From a virus, in the IMG/VR virus record IMGVR_UViG_3300009159_008629, positions 1 through 64,000 of that record: a stretch of DNA of 64,000 nt; one strand, written 5' to 3'. A program made the position numbers and the translations under genes. The notes beneath the pieces are model-generated. The model saw only the letters and a list, made by a program, of their open reading frames with translations. It was not told where the DNA came from and searched no databases. Each line of letters opens with the position of its first letter. The stretch's first letter is position 1. This document shows, in pieces, positions 7,101 through 16,088 of the stretch.

Positions 7101-7382
7101 ATGAAAACATTCTCAAGCTACATAGAAACCAGATTGGACGAAGCGGACGCACCTTCCGGCGGAGCACCTCCCGGCGGAGCACCTCCTATGGGAGCGCCGC
7201 CTATGGGCGGAGGAGCGCCGCCTATGGGAGCGCCGCCTATGGGCGGAGGAGCGCCACCCATGGGCGGAGGGGCTGGCGGCGGCGCCGTAGCGCCGACAAA
7301 ACCAGCCAAGAAGATAAAATCCCACAGCTTGTGGTCAGCCTGGAAGAAAATATTCAAGGACAAGGACGAGAAGAAAAAATAG
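7101..7382 (+). CDS. Candidate internal head protein with Gly/Ala/Pro/Met repeats
   Basis: The first residues MKTFSSYIETRLDEA match a T4 capsid-targeting peptide very well (T4 internal proteins start MKTYQEFIAE) and contain L-D-E, the L-x-E cleavage signature of the T4 prohead protease. The mature part would be a run of APPMGG-type repeats (residues about 17-62) and a basic tail rich in Lys and Trp (residues about 66-93). A low-complexity, charged protein like this fits packaging with DNA. The repeats are near-identical at the DNA level, so their number may vary by slippage. Confidence 0.8.
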   Translation: MKTFSSYIETRLDEADAPSGGAPPGGAPPMGAPPMGGGAPPMGAPPMGGGAPPMGGGAGGGAVAPTKPAKKIKSHSLWSAWKKIFKDKDEKKK

Positions 7383-7433
7383 CCGTTGATTTGTCTTCCA
7401 TTATGGTGTATCTTGCACCTTTTGGAGACAGAC

Positions 7434-8492
7434 ATGGGCAAGGTTCTTCTTTTCTCCGACATTCACATACACCCGCACAAGAGACGACAGGACAGGCTCG
7501 AGGATTGCCTGTCCGTCCTCGATTGGGTGTTCTCCGTCGCCAAGGACAAGGGCGTCAAAAGCGTCCTTTTCGGGGGAGACCTGTTCCACGACCGCCAGAA
7601 GATAGACGTCTACACCTACCAGAGAACCTTCGAGATATTTTCCAAGTGGTTGCCCAACAACGACTTCAAGGTGTATCTCGTCCTCGGAAACCACGACCTT
7701 TGGTTCAACGAACAGACATCGATAAGCAGCGTAATGCCTTTCTCCTCGATTCCCAACATAGTGATCGTCGACAAGCCTACCAGAATGAAGGTCGAAGGCG
7801 ACTACTGGGATTTCATCCCTTTCACCCATGATCCCATCAAGGCTATGGATATCCTCTCGGAGCAAGAGGGCGAGTTCCAGTATTGCCTGGGGCATCTTGC
7901 CGTGGATGGGGCTGTGCTGCACGGGAGCTCGATATCCGACGTATCGATAGAACACGATGGCGAGATGGTCAAGGTCAGCCCCGGGATGTTCAAAAATTAC
8001 AAGAAGGTTTTCCTTGGTCACTACCACGCGCACCAGAGGCTCGAGCCAAACGTGGAATACATAGGATCGCCGCTCCAACTGTCTTTCGGGGAAGCCTTCC
8101 AGCAGAAGCACATAATAGAGTTCGACGGCAAAACACAGAGTGAGGACTACATTATAAATGAGTTCTCGCCGAGGCATCTGGTGATAAGCCCGAGCGAGGT
8201 CGACAAGCATGACCTGAACAAGAACTTCGTCAGGATAGTCGTGGACGACCTTTCTGCGACCGACCTCATAGACATGAGGAAGGATATCTCCAAGGACAAG
8301 GCGATTGGGTCCTTGGAGATAAGGCAGCAGAAGAAGCGGATAGACAAGACCGTCATAGATGAGGCGAAATCAATCATGCTGAGGGAAGACGACATGATCC
8401 AGCAATATGTGGATCTTGTCGGCGCGAATGGTCTGGACAAGGACAGGCTCATAGAGGTCGGCAAGATGATATGCCAGAAGGAGCTAGATTGA
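7434..8492 (+). CDS. gp47: Recombination nuclease subunit, gp47/SbcD/Mre11 family
   Basis: The start MGKVLLFSDIHIHPH follows GGAG; the upstream ATG at 7386 is not favoured. Metallophosphoesterase motifs appear in order: DIHIHP near residue 9, GGDLFHDR near 47, LGNHDLW near 83 and GHYHAHQ near 195. The 352-aa length suits T4 gp47 (339 aa). With gp46 it forms the ATP-dependent nuclease that resects ends for recombination-dependent phage replication. Unusually, two glycosyltransferase-like genes separate it from gp46. Its stop overlaps the TTG start of the next gene. Confidence 0.92.
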   Translation: MGKVLLFSDIHIHPHKRRQDRLEDCLSVLDWVFSVAKDKGVKSVLFGGDLFHDRQKIDVYTYQRTFEIFSKWLPNNDFKVYLVLGNHDLWFNEQTSISSVMPFSSIPNIVIVDKPTRMKVEGDYWDFIPFTHDPIKAMDILSEQEGEFQYCLGHLAVDGAVLHGSSISDVSIEHDGEMVKVSPGMFKNYKKVFLGHYHAHQRLEPNVEYIGSPLQLSFGEAFQQKHIIEFDGKTQSEDYIINEFSPRHLVISPSEVDKHDLNKNFVRIVVDDLSATDLIDMRKDISKDKAIGSLEIRQQKKRIDKTVIDEAKSIMLREDDMIQQYVDLVGANGLDKDRLIEVGKMICQKELD

Positions 8493-9223
8493 AAACGATA
8501 GTAACCGCTTTTGACGAACTGTATTTCCAGAGATTCGGGGTCGGATGGTTTTCGTCCCTTTCCGAAGCCGGGAAATACAAAGGCAAGATCATCGCCGTGG
8601 CTTTTTCCTTTGGCATGAACAGCTCCGTGGACAAGATGCGATCCATGGGCGTCGAAGTCGTGCACGCCAAGACGTGCGAGGAGATGAGGTCTTGCACCAT
8701 CGGAATGGTGTTGGACATGCAGAAGTCGAACCCGGGAACTTACGCCTATTTCGACATAGACGGTCATTTCGAGGGAGATATAAACCCTCTGTTTGACATT
8801 TCTTCGGATTCGGAACTTTTGGTTTCCGAAAACGGCGATTCCGGGATGGTTTGCGGAGACGAAAAGGCGTGGGGCAGGCTCAGGGAATACAGGAAATTCG
8901 AGTCATTTTGCGGATTCGGGCATTCCATGGGAAATTTCTCGAACATGAACAGGTTCGTCAAGGTTGTTCCGAACAAGTGGAACTACACGAGCCCGACCAG
9001 GATTTCCGAAGAGCCCGACGTAAGGTTCGTGCACTACAGCGGTCAGATGAAATCATACAAGAAGTTCGATTCCATGATCGATTCGATCCTCATATCGAAA
9101 AACCCGGAACTGATGTCGAAATGGAAGTCGGAATTGCTTGGGCAGCACGGAGCCGCCATTCAGAAGCCGATATTCCCTAAGAGGAAAGCCAATGACCCAG
9201 CCGATAATCCTGACTTGGGCTAG
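8489..9223 (+). CDS. GT8-like nucleotide-sugar glycosyltransferase
   Basis: The best start is TTG at 8489, six bases after AAGGAG and overlapping the gp47 stop. Of about 244 aa, the segment AYFDIDGHFEGDINPLF looks like the DxD metal/donor site of a GT-A enzyme, and the later NKWNY and VRFVHYSGQMK resemble conserved GT8 blocks. Acceptor unknown. It lies between gp47 and gp46 and overlaps the next glycosyltransferase by 32 bases. Confidence 0.65.
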   Translation: MKTIVTAFDELYFQRFGVGWFSSLSEAGKYKGKIIAVAFSFGMNSSVDKMRSMGVEVVHAKTCEEMRSCTIGMVLDMQKSNPGTYAYFDIDGHFEGDINPLFDISSDSELLVSENGDSGMVCGDEKAWGRLREYRKFESFCGFGHSMGNFSNMNRFVKVVPNKWNYTSPTRISEEPDVRFVHYSGQMKSYKKFDSMIDSILISKNPELMSKWKSELLGQHGAAIQKPIFPKRKANDPADNPDLG

Positions 9224-9983
9224 CAACATAAGCGACAGGAATTGGCTTCAGTACGCTTGTTATTTCCGTTCCGTCAGGGAAAACTCAAATCAAAGTCTGG
9301 CTGTCTGCCTCACGAACGGACTCGACTCCGAATACAGGAAGATCATAGAGGATTTCGGCTTCCAGATCCATTTCATGGAAAAGCCTTCCACCGGAAGGAT
9401 ATTCACGGACAGATGGCATCATTACTGGAGTTTCCTGAGCGGCTTCGACCGCAGCACCCCGGTCTTCATATCCGACAGCCGTGACGTCGTAATCCAGGGC
9501 GACCCCTTCGGTTTCGAGCCAAGGCGCAATGTCGTGCTCTCGAGGGAGGGATTCCTCCACAAGGATTCGCCGTTCAACATGTACGACCAACTTCAGGTGC
9601 AAAAGGCAAATGGCGGCATATCGATGGATTACTATTCGTGGGACGTGGTCAACGCGGGCGTCTGCAAGGGGATCTGCGAGTCCGTGAGGGACTTTTGCCT
9701 GCTGATGTGGAGCAACTGCCTGGTTTACCAGAATTGCACGGACCAAGCCGTGATGAACTTCCTGGTCTCGAAAATCAAGGAAGACAAGAGGTTTTTCCTG
9801 AGCGACCCAAGCGCCGACAGCTTCTGCCTGACCGGCGAGGTTTTCAAGGAGAATTTCCTACCTTTCGAGCCATCGCTGGTCGACGGCAAGGTCTGCGGCT
9901 CGGGCGGAAACCCGTTTCTGGTGTTCCACCAATGGGACAGAACTATTTTTTCGAATCACATCTTGAAATCATTTTTAAAATAA
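9192..9983 (+). CDS. Glycosyltransferase-like protein (GT-A fold, DSRD motif)
   Basis: The start MTQPIILTWASN follows AGAGGAAAGCC. The 263-aa protein has PVFISDSRDVVIQGDPF near residues 88-104, a donor-site pattern found in nucleotide-diphospho-sugar transferases, and later SWDVVNAGV and NCTDQAVMN, which fit acceptor or donor loops of the same fold. The product may glycosylate phage DNA, virion or host surface; nothing in the sequence decides. It ends 14 bases before gp46. Confidence 0.65.
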   Translation: MTQPIILTWASNISDRNWLQYACYFRSVRENSNQSLAVCLTNGLDSEYRKIIEDFGFQIHFMEKPSTGRIFTDRWHHYWSFLSGFDRSTPVFISDSRDVVIQGDPFGFEPRRNVVLSREGFLHKDSPFNMYDQLQVQKANGGISMDYYSWDVVNAGVCKGICESVRDFCLLMWSNCLVYQNCTDQAVMNFLVSKIKEDKRFFLSDPSADSFCLTGEVFKENFLPFEPSLVDGKVCGSGGNPFLVFHQWDRTIFSNHILKSFLK

Positions 9984-9997
9984 ACTATCTTCACGGC

Positions 9998-12019
9998 ATG
10001 AAAAACTTAAATTTCAGCTACATAGGCGCATGGAACTTCCTGTGCTTCGGTCCGCAAGGCGTCGAGATCAAATTCGGCGACTACGGGAAGGTCGTGTTCA
10101 TACGCGGCGAGAACCGCGACGTCAAGAAAGAGGACGAGATGCCTTCGGACGAGGTCAGGGTCTCGTCCAACGGCTCGGGCAAGAGCAGCATACAGGAGAT
10201 CATAGTTTATGGTCTTTACGGGAAATCCATAAAGAAGCCTTCCGCCATACTCAAGGACGGAGTCATAAACAACATCGTCGGCAAGGACTGCAAGATAGAC
10301 CTCATGTGGGACAAGTACAGGGTGGTCAGGACCAGAAAGAAAAACAGCCTGCGGTTCTGGGAGAGCGTGGAAGGCGTCTGGGACGAATCCACGGAACTGA
10401 CGGCGGGATCGATGGACGACACGCAGTCGCTGATAGAGGATTCGATAGGTCTGACCTATGAGGCTTTCGTCAACATATGCATATTCACGGACGACCAGTC
10501 GGCGTCTTTCTTGGAAGCCGGCAGCGCCCTCAAGAGGGAGATCGTGGAGAACCTCCTGTCCTTGTCGAGCTATAGGGAGAAGCAGGACAAGGCTAAGAGG
10601 CTGGTTTCCGAGACGACTTCTGGGATCAAGATGCTTTCCAAGGAATATGAGCTCCTGAAGGCTTCCGAGGACGAATCGTTCAGACGCCTGAATCAGGCTA
10701 TAAAGAAGGAATCGGACTGGAAGGTCGAGAAATCCAAGGAGATAGATTCCATCGGGGCGAGGATAACAGAGAAGAAGTCGCAGCTCGCGAATTCCAGCCA
10801 TGGCGGCGACCTACTGGCGTACAACGAAGCGCAGGCGAGAATCAAGCAGTGCGGCGACGAGATATCCACGCACGAAACCGCCGAGCAGGACGCACGAGAC
10901 AAGATAGAGGCAGCTCGCGAAAAGGACGATAAGTTGAGGGACATGGCTCAGGCGCTCAAGGGGCAAGCCGAATCGGTCAAGTCGAAGATCGCGGAAAGAC
11001 AGCAAAAGATAAAGACGAAGAGACAGCACATGGATTCGGTGAGGTCGAACGAGCACGGATCTACCTGCGAGGTCTGTTACGGCGTCATAGATGTCGGAAA
11101 CATACAGAGGGTCGTGGACTCCGACGAACTGGAGATATCCGCGATAAACGGCGAGATATCACCTCTTCTGGAAGATGCCAAGAAACTTTCCTCCGACATA
11201 CTCGAGCTTTCCGAAAAGATGAAGAGGGTCAAGGACTTCTTGTCGCTCAAGGAGTCTCTTGTCAACAAGTTGGTGCTGGCGATAAGGGACTTGCGCCGCG
11301 AGATGTCTGACCTCGCGAAGATACGGGAGCCAAAGGCTGACAGCATGGAGCTTCTCCTCAACCAGGAGATAGAACAGTTGCAGGAATCCATGTCGATCAA
11401 GACGAACGAGCTCAATTCGAAGTCGCCATACGAGGACATAATAAGCAGCGAGAACGAGTCGCACGAGAACGCGAAGATCACGTCCAAGTCCAAGCACGAC
11501 TCGATAAAGGATTCCGAGGACAACCTCAAGTACTACCAGTATTGGAACCAAGGATTCGGGGAGAAGGGAATCAGGAAGACCGTGGTTGACGGCATCATAC
11601 CGCAGCTAAACAACCGCATAGACTACTGGCTCCAGTTCCTCATCGAAAACAAGATAGTCCTTAGGTTCGACAACGAGTTCAACGAAATCATCGAGAGGAA
11701 TCCCCCCGACGGCGACCCGTTCATCTACCATGCCATGTCGGCTGGTCAAAGGAGAAGGTTGAACCTTTCCGTCTCCCAGGCTTTCGCCGACGTCATGATG
11801 ATAAGCAGCGGGACCATACCTTCGGTGGTTTTCCTCGATGAGGTCACCACGAACATAGACCCGTTGGGCGTCCAGGGGATATTCAACATGATACAGGAGC
11901 TTTCCTTGGACAAGCAGGTTTTCATAACTACGCACGACAAGGATCTCATAAGGATGCTCGAGACTTCCGACATCATCGACCTTGTCCACGAAAAAGGATT
12001 CACGGTCATAAAAAAGTGA
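9998..12019 (+). CDS. gp46: Recombination nuclease ATPase subunit, gp46/SbcC/Rad50 family
   Basis: The 673-aa protein has the Rad50 layout: Walker A SNGSGKSS near 57-64, long coiled coils, a CEVC zinc hook near 359-362, then the second coil, a signature-like SAGQRRRLNLS near 579-589 and Walker B VVFLDEVTTN near 609-618. It partners with gp47 in end processing. Start MKNLNFSYIG at 9998 was chosen because the conserved domain begins there; the frame is open far upstream. A weak AT-rich hairpin follows its stop. Confidence 0.93.
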   Translation: MKNLNFSYIGAWNFLCFGPQGVEIKFGDYGKVVFIRGENRDVKKEDEMPSDEVRVSSNGSGKSSIQEIIVYGLYGKSIKKPSAILKDGVINNIVGKDCKIDLMWDKYRVVRTRKKNSLRFWESVEGVWDESTELTAGSMDDTQSLIEDSIGLTYEAFVNICIFTDDQSASFLEAGSALKREIVENLLSLSSYREKQDKAKRLVSETTSGIKMLSKEYELLKASEDESFRRLNQAIKKESDWKVEKSKEIDSIGARITEKKSQLANSSHGGDLLAYNEAQARIKQCGDEISTHETAEQDARDKIEAAREKDDKLRDMAQALKGQAESVKSKIAERQQKIKTKRQHMDSVRSNEHGSTCEVCYGVIDVGNIQRVVDSDELEISAINGEISPLLEDAKKLSSDILELSEKMKRVKDFLSLKESLVNKLVLAIRDLRREMSDLAKIREPKADSMELLLNQEIEQLQESMSIKTNELNSKSPYEDIISSENESHENAKITSKSKHDSIKDSEDNLKYYQYWNQGFGEKGIRKTVVDGIIPQLNNRIDYWLQFLIENKIVLRFDNEFNEIIERNPPDGDPFIYHAMSAGQRRRLNLSVSQAFADVMMISSGTIPSVVFLDEVTTNIDPLGVQGIFNMIQELSLDKQVFITTHDKDLIRMLETSDIIDLVHEKGFTVIKK

Positions 12020-12050
12020 TTTTTTCTAAGAAAAAACAGTTTTTGATCCT

Positions 12051-12060
12051 TACATATATT
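12051..12060 (+). promoter_or_regulatory. Candidate promoter TACATATATT before the reductase
   Basis: An ATATAT-type element 27 bases before the ATG at 12088, with AAAGAGGTAAAG as ribosome site. It is one of the recurrent TATATA-like elements of this window. Confidence 0.3.
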
Positions 12061-12087
12061 CCAAACTAAATTTACAAAGAGGTAAAG

Positions 12088-14340
12088 ATGTCATCCAAAG
12101 CACTGTCCGATTATACTTTCGTTTCCAGATACGCCAGATACAACAGCGAGATAAGAAGGAGAGAGACTTGGCATGAGGCTGTGGAGCGGGTAAAGCAAAT
12201 GCACTTGGCGAAATACCCCATGGCTGCCGAGGACATAAATTTCGCCTTCTCCCACGTGCACGAGAAGGTCGCACTCGGAAGCCAGAGGGCTTTGCAGTTC
12301 GGCGGATCCCCCATACTGAAAAAAGAAGCCAGGATCTACAACTGCTCCGCGGCGTACTGCGACAGGACGAGGTTTTTCCAGGAGGCTACGTGGCTGCTCC
12401 TGTGCGGCTGCGGCGTCGGAGTCAGCGTCACGAAGAATCACGTGGACAAGCTGCCTAATTTCCACGCGGGTCTGGAGAGGTCGTCTGACTTGTCGGGCGA
12501 AATCATTTTTCAGATAGATGATTCCATAGAGGGTTGGGCGGACGCTTTCGGGGCTCTAATCGCGTCCTATATGCCACACTCGGAGTTCTATGAGTACTAT
12601 GGCAAAAAGTTGTCTTTTGACTACTCGAAGATAAGACCGCAGGGAGCCATGCTTTCGTATGGCATCGGCAAAGCCCCTGGGGCAAAGCCTCTGGAGGGAA
12701 GTCTCGAGAAGTGCAGAACCCTGATGAACAAGTGCCTCGACTCCGGCATGCGCAGGATGCGACCCATAGACTGCATGGACTACCTGCTTCACGCGTCGGA
12801 TTGCGTTCTCAGCGGCGGAATAAGGAGAAGCGCCGTCATAGTACTGTTTTCGGCGGACGACCAGGAGATGATGACCGCCAAGACCGGAGCCTGGTATTAC
12901 GACAATCCTCAAAGAGCAAGGAGCAATAATTCCGTCTTGCTCGACAGATCGTACACCACCAGGGACGATTTCCACAGCATGTTCGAGTCCACCAGGCAGT
13001 TCGGCGAACCTGGAATCGTCTGGACGGACTGTCCGGCAGAGCAGCTTTTCAATCCCTGCAATGAAATCTCATTGAGAGGATATGACGAGCATGGGAACTC
13101 CGGTTTCCAGTTTTGCAACCTCACCGAGATAAACGGGTCGAAGTTGACGTCCAAGGACAACTTCGCCTTGGCTGCGAAGGTGGCGTCCATCATAGGCACC
13201 CTGCAGTCCGGATACACGAAGTTCGATTATCTGGGAAGGGTGAGCGAGGACATAACGAAAAAAGAGGCTTTGCTCGGAGTTTCCATAACTGGCATGATGG
13301 ACAACCCGGACATATGCTTCGACCCAGCCATCCAGAGGGACATGGCTCATTTGGTCCTCGAGGTCAATGAGGGAATGGCTCGCAAGATAGGCATAAATGT
13401 TTCCGCGAGGTCGACGACGATAAAGCCAGCGGGTACGACTTCTTGTCTGCTCCAGACCTCAAGCGGGATTCACCCGCACCATGCCAAAAGGTACATACGA
13501 AGGGTTCAGAGCAACGCCATGGAGAACCCGATACAGCATTTCGCCAACGTAAATCCCATAGCCATAGAAAACTCCGTATGGAGCGCAAACGGCACTGACA
13601 AGGTCGTTAGCTTCCTCATAGAGACCAAGGGCGGGTCCCTGACGAAGTCCGATATCGACGCCGTGAAACTCCTCGAATACGTCAAGTTGACGCAGGAGAA
13701 CTGGATCAGGAGTGGTACCAGGGAAGAAAAATGTGTAGCCCCTTGGCTCACCCATAATGTCTCGAACACGATCAACGTGAACGATGACGAGTGGGATTCC
13801 GTGGAGCAGTTCATATACGAGAACAAGAATAGTTTCGCCGGCATATCCCTTCTAGGGTCCACCGGAGACCTCGATTACCCGCAGGCTCCGTTCACGAAGG
13901 TGCTGACTGTCGACGAGATAGTCGCGAAGTACGGCAAGGGATCAATATTCGCCTCCGGTCTAATAGTCGATGCCCTTCACGCGTTTCGCGGAAACCTGTG
14001 GAAGGCGTGCGATGCCGCGATGGGCGTTTTGTCCATAGTCGAGCCGTCGAAGCCAGAAAAGCTCGACGATGAGATCGCAGAGAAGATCCAGTCCGAATGG
14101 CTCCATTTCAACCTCCAAAAGGACTGGGTTCGCCGTGCCAACCAGTTCGCCGAGAGATATCTCGGAGGAAACACCAAGGAACTGACCTACCTCCTGAAAG
14201 ATGTCAACAACAACAAGCACTGGGAAGATCTTTCCAGGGTCTACAAGGATGTCGATTACACGACCATGACGGAGCAGGAGGACAACACCAAGCTGGCTGA
14301 GAACATAGCTTGTAGCGGTGGAGCTTGCCAGATGTTCTAA
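12088..14340 (+). CDS. nrdJ: Adenosylcobalamin-dependent ribonucleoside-triphosphate reductase (class II)
   Basis: The 750-aa chain matches monomeric B12-dependent RTPR. It has the first redox cysteine region IYNCSAAYCDRTRFFQEATW near residue 90, SGGIRRSAVIVLF near 250, the active-site block FNPCNEISL near 321-329 with the radical cysteine, NLTEING near 350, and the C-terminal redox pair CSGGAC near 743-748. It makes dNTPs for phage DNA synthesis without oxygen dependence and needs adenosylcobalamin from the host. Strong ribosome site AAAGAGGT. CTP synthase follows, giving a nucleotide supply block. Confidence 0.93.
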   Translation: MSSKALSDYTFVSRYARYNSEIRRRETWHEAVERVKQMHLAKYPMAAEDINFAFSHVHEKVALGSQRALQFGGSPILKKEARIYNCSAAYCDRTRFFQEATWLLLCGCGVGVSVTKNHVDKLPNFHAGLERSSDLSGEIIFQIDDSIEGWADAFGALIASYMPHSEFYEYYGKKLSFDYSKIRPQGAMLSYGIGKAPGAKPLEGSLEKCRTLMNKCLDSGMRRMRPIDCMDYLLHASDCVLSGGIRRSAVIVLFSADDQEMMTAKTGAWYYDNPQRARSNNSVLLDRSYTTRDDFHSMFESTRQFGEPGIVWTDCPAEQLFNPCNEISLRGYDEHGNSGFQFCNLTEINGSKLTSKDNFALAAKVASIIGTLQSGYTKFDYLGRVSEDITKKEALLGVSITGMMDNPDICFDPAIQRDMAHLVLEVNEGMARKIGINVSARSTTIKPAGTTSCLLQTSSGIHPHHAKRYIRRVQSNAMENPIQHFANVNPIAIENSVWSANGTDKVVSFLIETKGGSLTKSDIDAVKLLEYVKLTQENWIRSGTREEKCVAPWLTHNVSNTINVNDDEWDSVEQFIYENKNSFAGISLLGSTGDLDYPQAPFTKVLTVDEIVAKYGKGSIFASGLIVDALHAFRGNLWKACDAAMGVLSIVEPSKPEKLDDEIAEKIQSEWLHFNLQKDWVRRANQFAERYLGGNTKELTYLLKDVNNNKHWEDLSRVYKDVDYTTMTEQEDNTKLAENIACSGGACQMF

Positions 14341-14447
14341 AAGTTATTGCTTTGAAAATACTTTTTTTCATACTTACTCTATTAGTTAGATTTGAGTAGA
14401 AGAAACAAGAATTACACAAGTTTACAATTTGTAGAAGGCAGTAGCTG

Positions 14448-16088
14448 ATGGCAAAATACATTTTCGTGGTTGGTGGCGTCATATCCGGCACGGGCAAAGG
14501 TGTTGCCGCAGCCAGCATAGGTCTTCTATTGAGGCTTCGAGGTCATGTCGTGACTTTGGTCAAGTTCGATCCGTACTACAACATCAACGCTGGCATCCTC
14601 GGACCCGGAGAGCATGGGGAATGTTTCTTGTGCGACGACGGCACGGAGACTGACCTTGACTTGGGTCACTACGAAAGGATAGCTGGAATAACGGTCAGCA
14701 AGGACAATATTTGCACCCACGGAATTCTCCAGAAGGAACTGATCGAGGAACAAGAGCAAGGGAAGTACCTCGGCGAGACCATACAGGTCAATCCCCACCT
14801 CACAGACAAAATAGAGAAGAGGCTGGTCGATCTCGGCAAGAACCACGACATAGTCATCGCCGAGGTTGGCGGGACAGTCGGCGACTCGGAAAGCTTTGCG
14901 TTCTACGAGTCGATCAGGCTTTTCAAGCAAAGCCATAGATCCGAGGTGCTTATCGTAATGGTCGCCCCCATATTGTGGATCAAGACCATCAAGGAATTCA
15001 AGACGAAACCCCTCCAGAATGCCGTCAAGGACTTGCAGAGGCACGGCTTGCAGGCTGATGTCCTTCTCTGCAGGGTTGAGAAGCCGATACCGGAGAAGAT
15101 TCTGGACAAGGTGTCTCAACTTTCCAACGTGACCAGGGAATGCGTTTTCGAGGCTCCCGATTTCGAGTCCATATACGAGGTTCCATTAGCCTACTACAAC
15201 CGCCATGTCGACGACTTGTTCGTGGATCTGTTTCACCTCAACAGAAGCGCCTGCAGGATCCACAAGTACCGCGAGGTTGTCGAGAAATACACCAACAACA
15301 ACCTCAGACCGATTTCCATAGGGATTTTCGGCAAGTACGACAATTGCGACGAAGCTTACATATCCCTGAAAGAGGCTTTGCTGCATGCCGGCATAGCGAA
15401 TGACTCCAAGGTGGAGATTCATTGGTTCAAGTCGGAGGATCTGGAGAAGTACAAGGACAACCGTGGTCTGCACAAGTTTTTCGAGAACCTAGACGGGATA
15501 ATCGTACCGGGCGGGTTCGACAACAGGGGGATAGAGGGCAAGATAAGGTGCATACAATATGCTCGCGAGAAGAAAGTTCCATTCCTCGGCATATGCCTTG
15601 GTCTGCAATGCGCCGTCATAGAGTTTTCCAGGAACGTGTGTCGCCTTGAGGGCGCCAACAGCATGGAGTTCGACAAGGAAACCAAGAATCCGGTGGTGAA
15701 GTTCGTTTCTGGTCAAGATGGGCTGACGAAAAAGTCGGCAAGCATGAGGCTTGGTGCATATGATTGCGAGCTCAAGAAGGAAACCATAGCATACGAACTT
15801 TACGGGCAGAAAACGGTGAGGGAGAGACACAGGCACAGATACGAGGTCAACGAGTCCTACATTCAAGGTTTCGAGGAAGCCGGGTTTTTGGTCAGCGGAA
15901 GGAATCCGCAGACGAATCTGGTCGAGATCATGGAGTTGAATGCCGATTTGCATCCTTTTTTCATAGGCACACAGGCTCATCCCGAGTTCAAGAGCAGGCT
16001 CACCGCGGCAGCCCCTTTGTTCAAGGGTTTGATAGCCGCAGCCATAAAGAACAAAAAAGTCGCGCCGGAAAACATAAATAAAGCATGA
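14448..16088 (+). CDS. pyrG: CTP synthase
   Basis: 546 aa with both domains: the ATP-binding amidoligase domain begins AKYIFVVGGVISGTGKGVAA, with GTETDLDLGHYERIAG near residue 64-79, and the glutaminase domain has nucleophile GICLGLQCAV near 379-388 and the AHPEF triad end near 510. It converts UTP to CTP with glutamine. The P-loop reads SGTGKG where bacterial enzymes usually have SSLGKG or SGLGKG, and GILGPGEHGECFLCDDG differs from the usual block, so it is a divergent lineage. Its stop overlaps (ATGA) the start of a candidate internal head protein. Confidence 0.95.
   Translation: MAKYIFVVGGVISGTGKGVAAASIGLLLRLRGHVVTLVKFDPYYNINAGILGPGEHGECFLCDDGTETDLDLGHYERIAGITVSKDNICTHGILQKELIEEQEQGKYLGETIQVNPHLTDKIEKRLVDLGKNHDIVIAEVGGTVGDSESFAFYESIRLFKQSHRSEVLIVMVAPILWIKTIKEFKTKPLQNAVKDLQRHGLQADVLLCRVEKPIPEKILDKVSQLSNVTRECVFEAPDFESIYEVPLAYYNRHVDDLFVDLFHLNRSACRIHKYREVVEKYTNNNLRPISIGIFGKYDNCDEAYISLKEALLHAGIANDSKVEIHWFKSEDLEKYKDNRGLHKFFENLDGIIVPGGFDNRGIEGKIRCIQYAREKKVPFLGICLGLQCAVIEFSRNVCRLEGANSMEFDKETKNPVVKFVSGQDGLTKKSASMRLGAYDCELKKETIAYELYGQKTVRERHRHRYEVNESYIQGFEEAGFLVSGRNPQTNLVEIMELNADLHPFFIGTQAHPEFKSRLTAAAPLFKGLIAAAIKNKKVAPENINKA

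Noticed and set aside
7140-7290. CRISPR-like or tandem repeat array
   Set aside because: The repeats are in frame, code for GGAPPMG units, and lack uniform spacers.
7019-7831. 270-aa frame with Ser/Arg/Tyr repeats overlapping the repeat protein
   Set aside because: It is the +1-shifted reading of the GGAPPMG repeats and then runs through gp47 in the wrong frame.
12020-12040. Terminator after gp46
   Set aside because: TTTTTTC-TAA-GAAAAAA is pure A/T and too weak to claim as a terminator.
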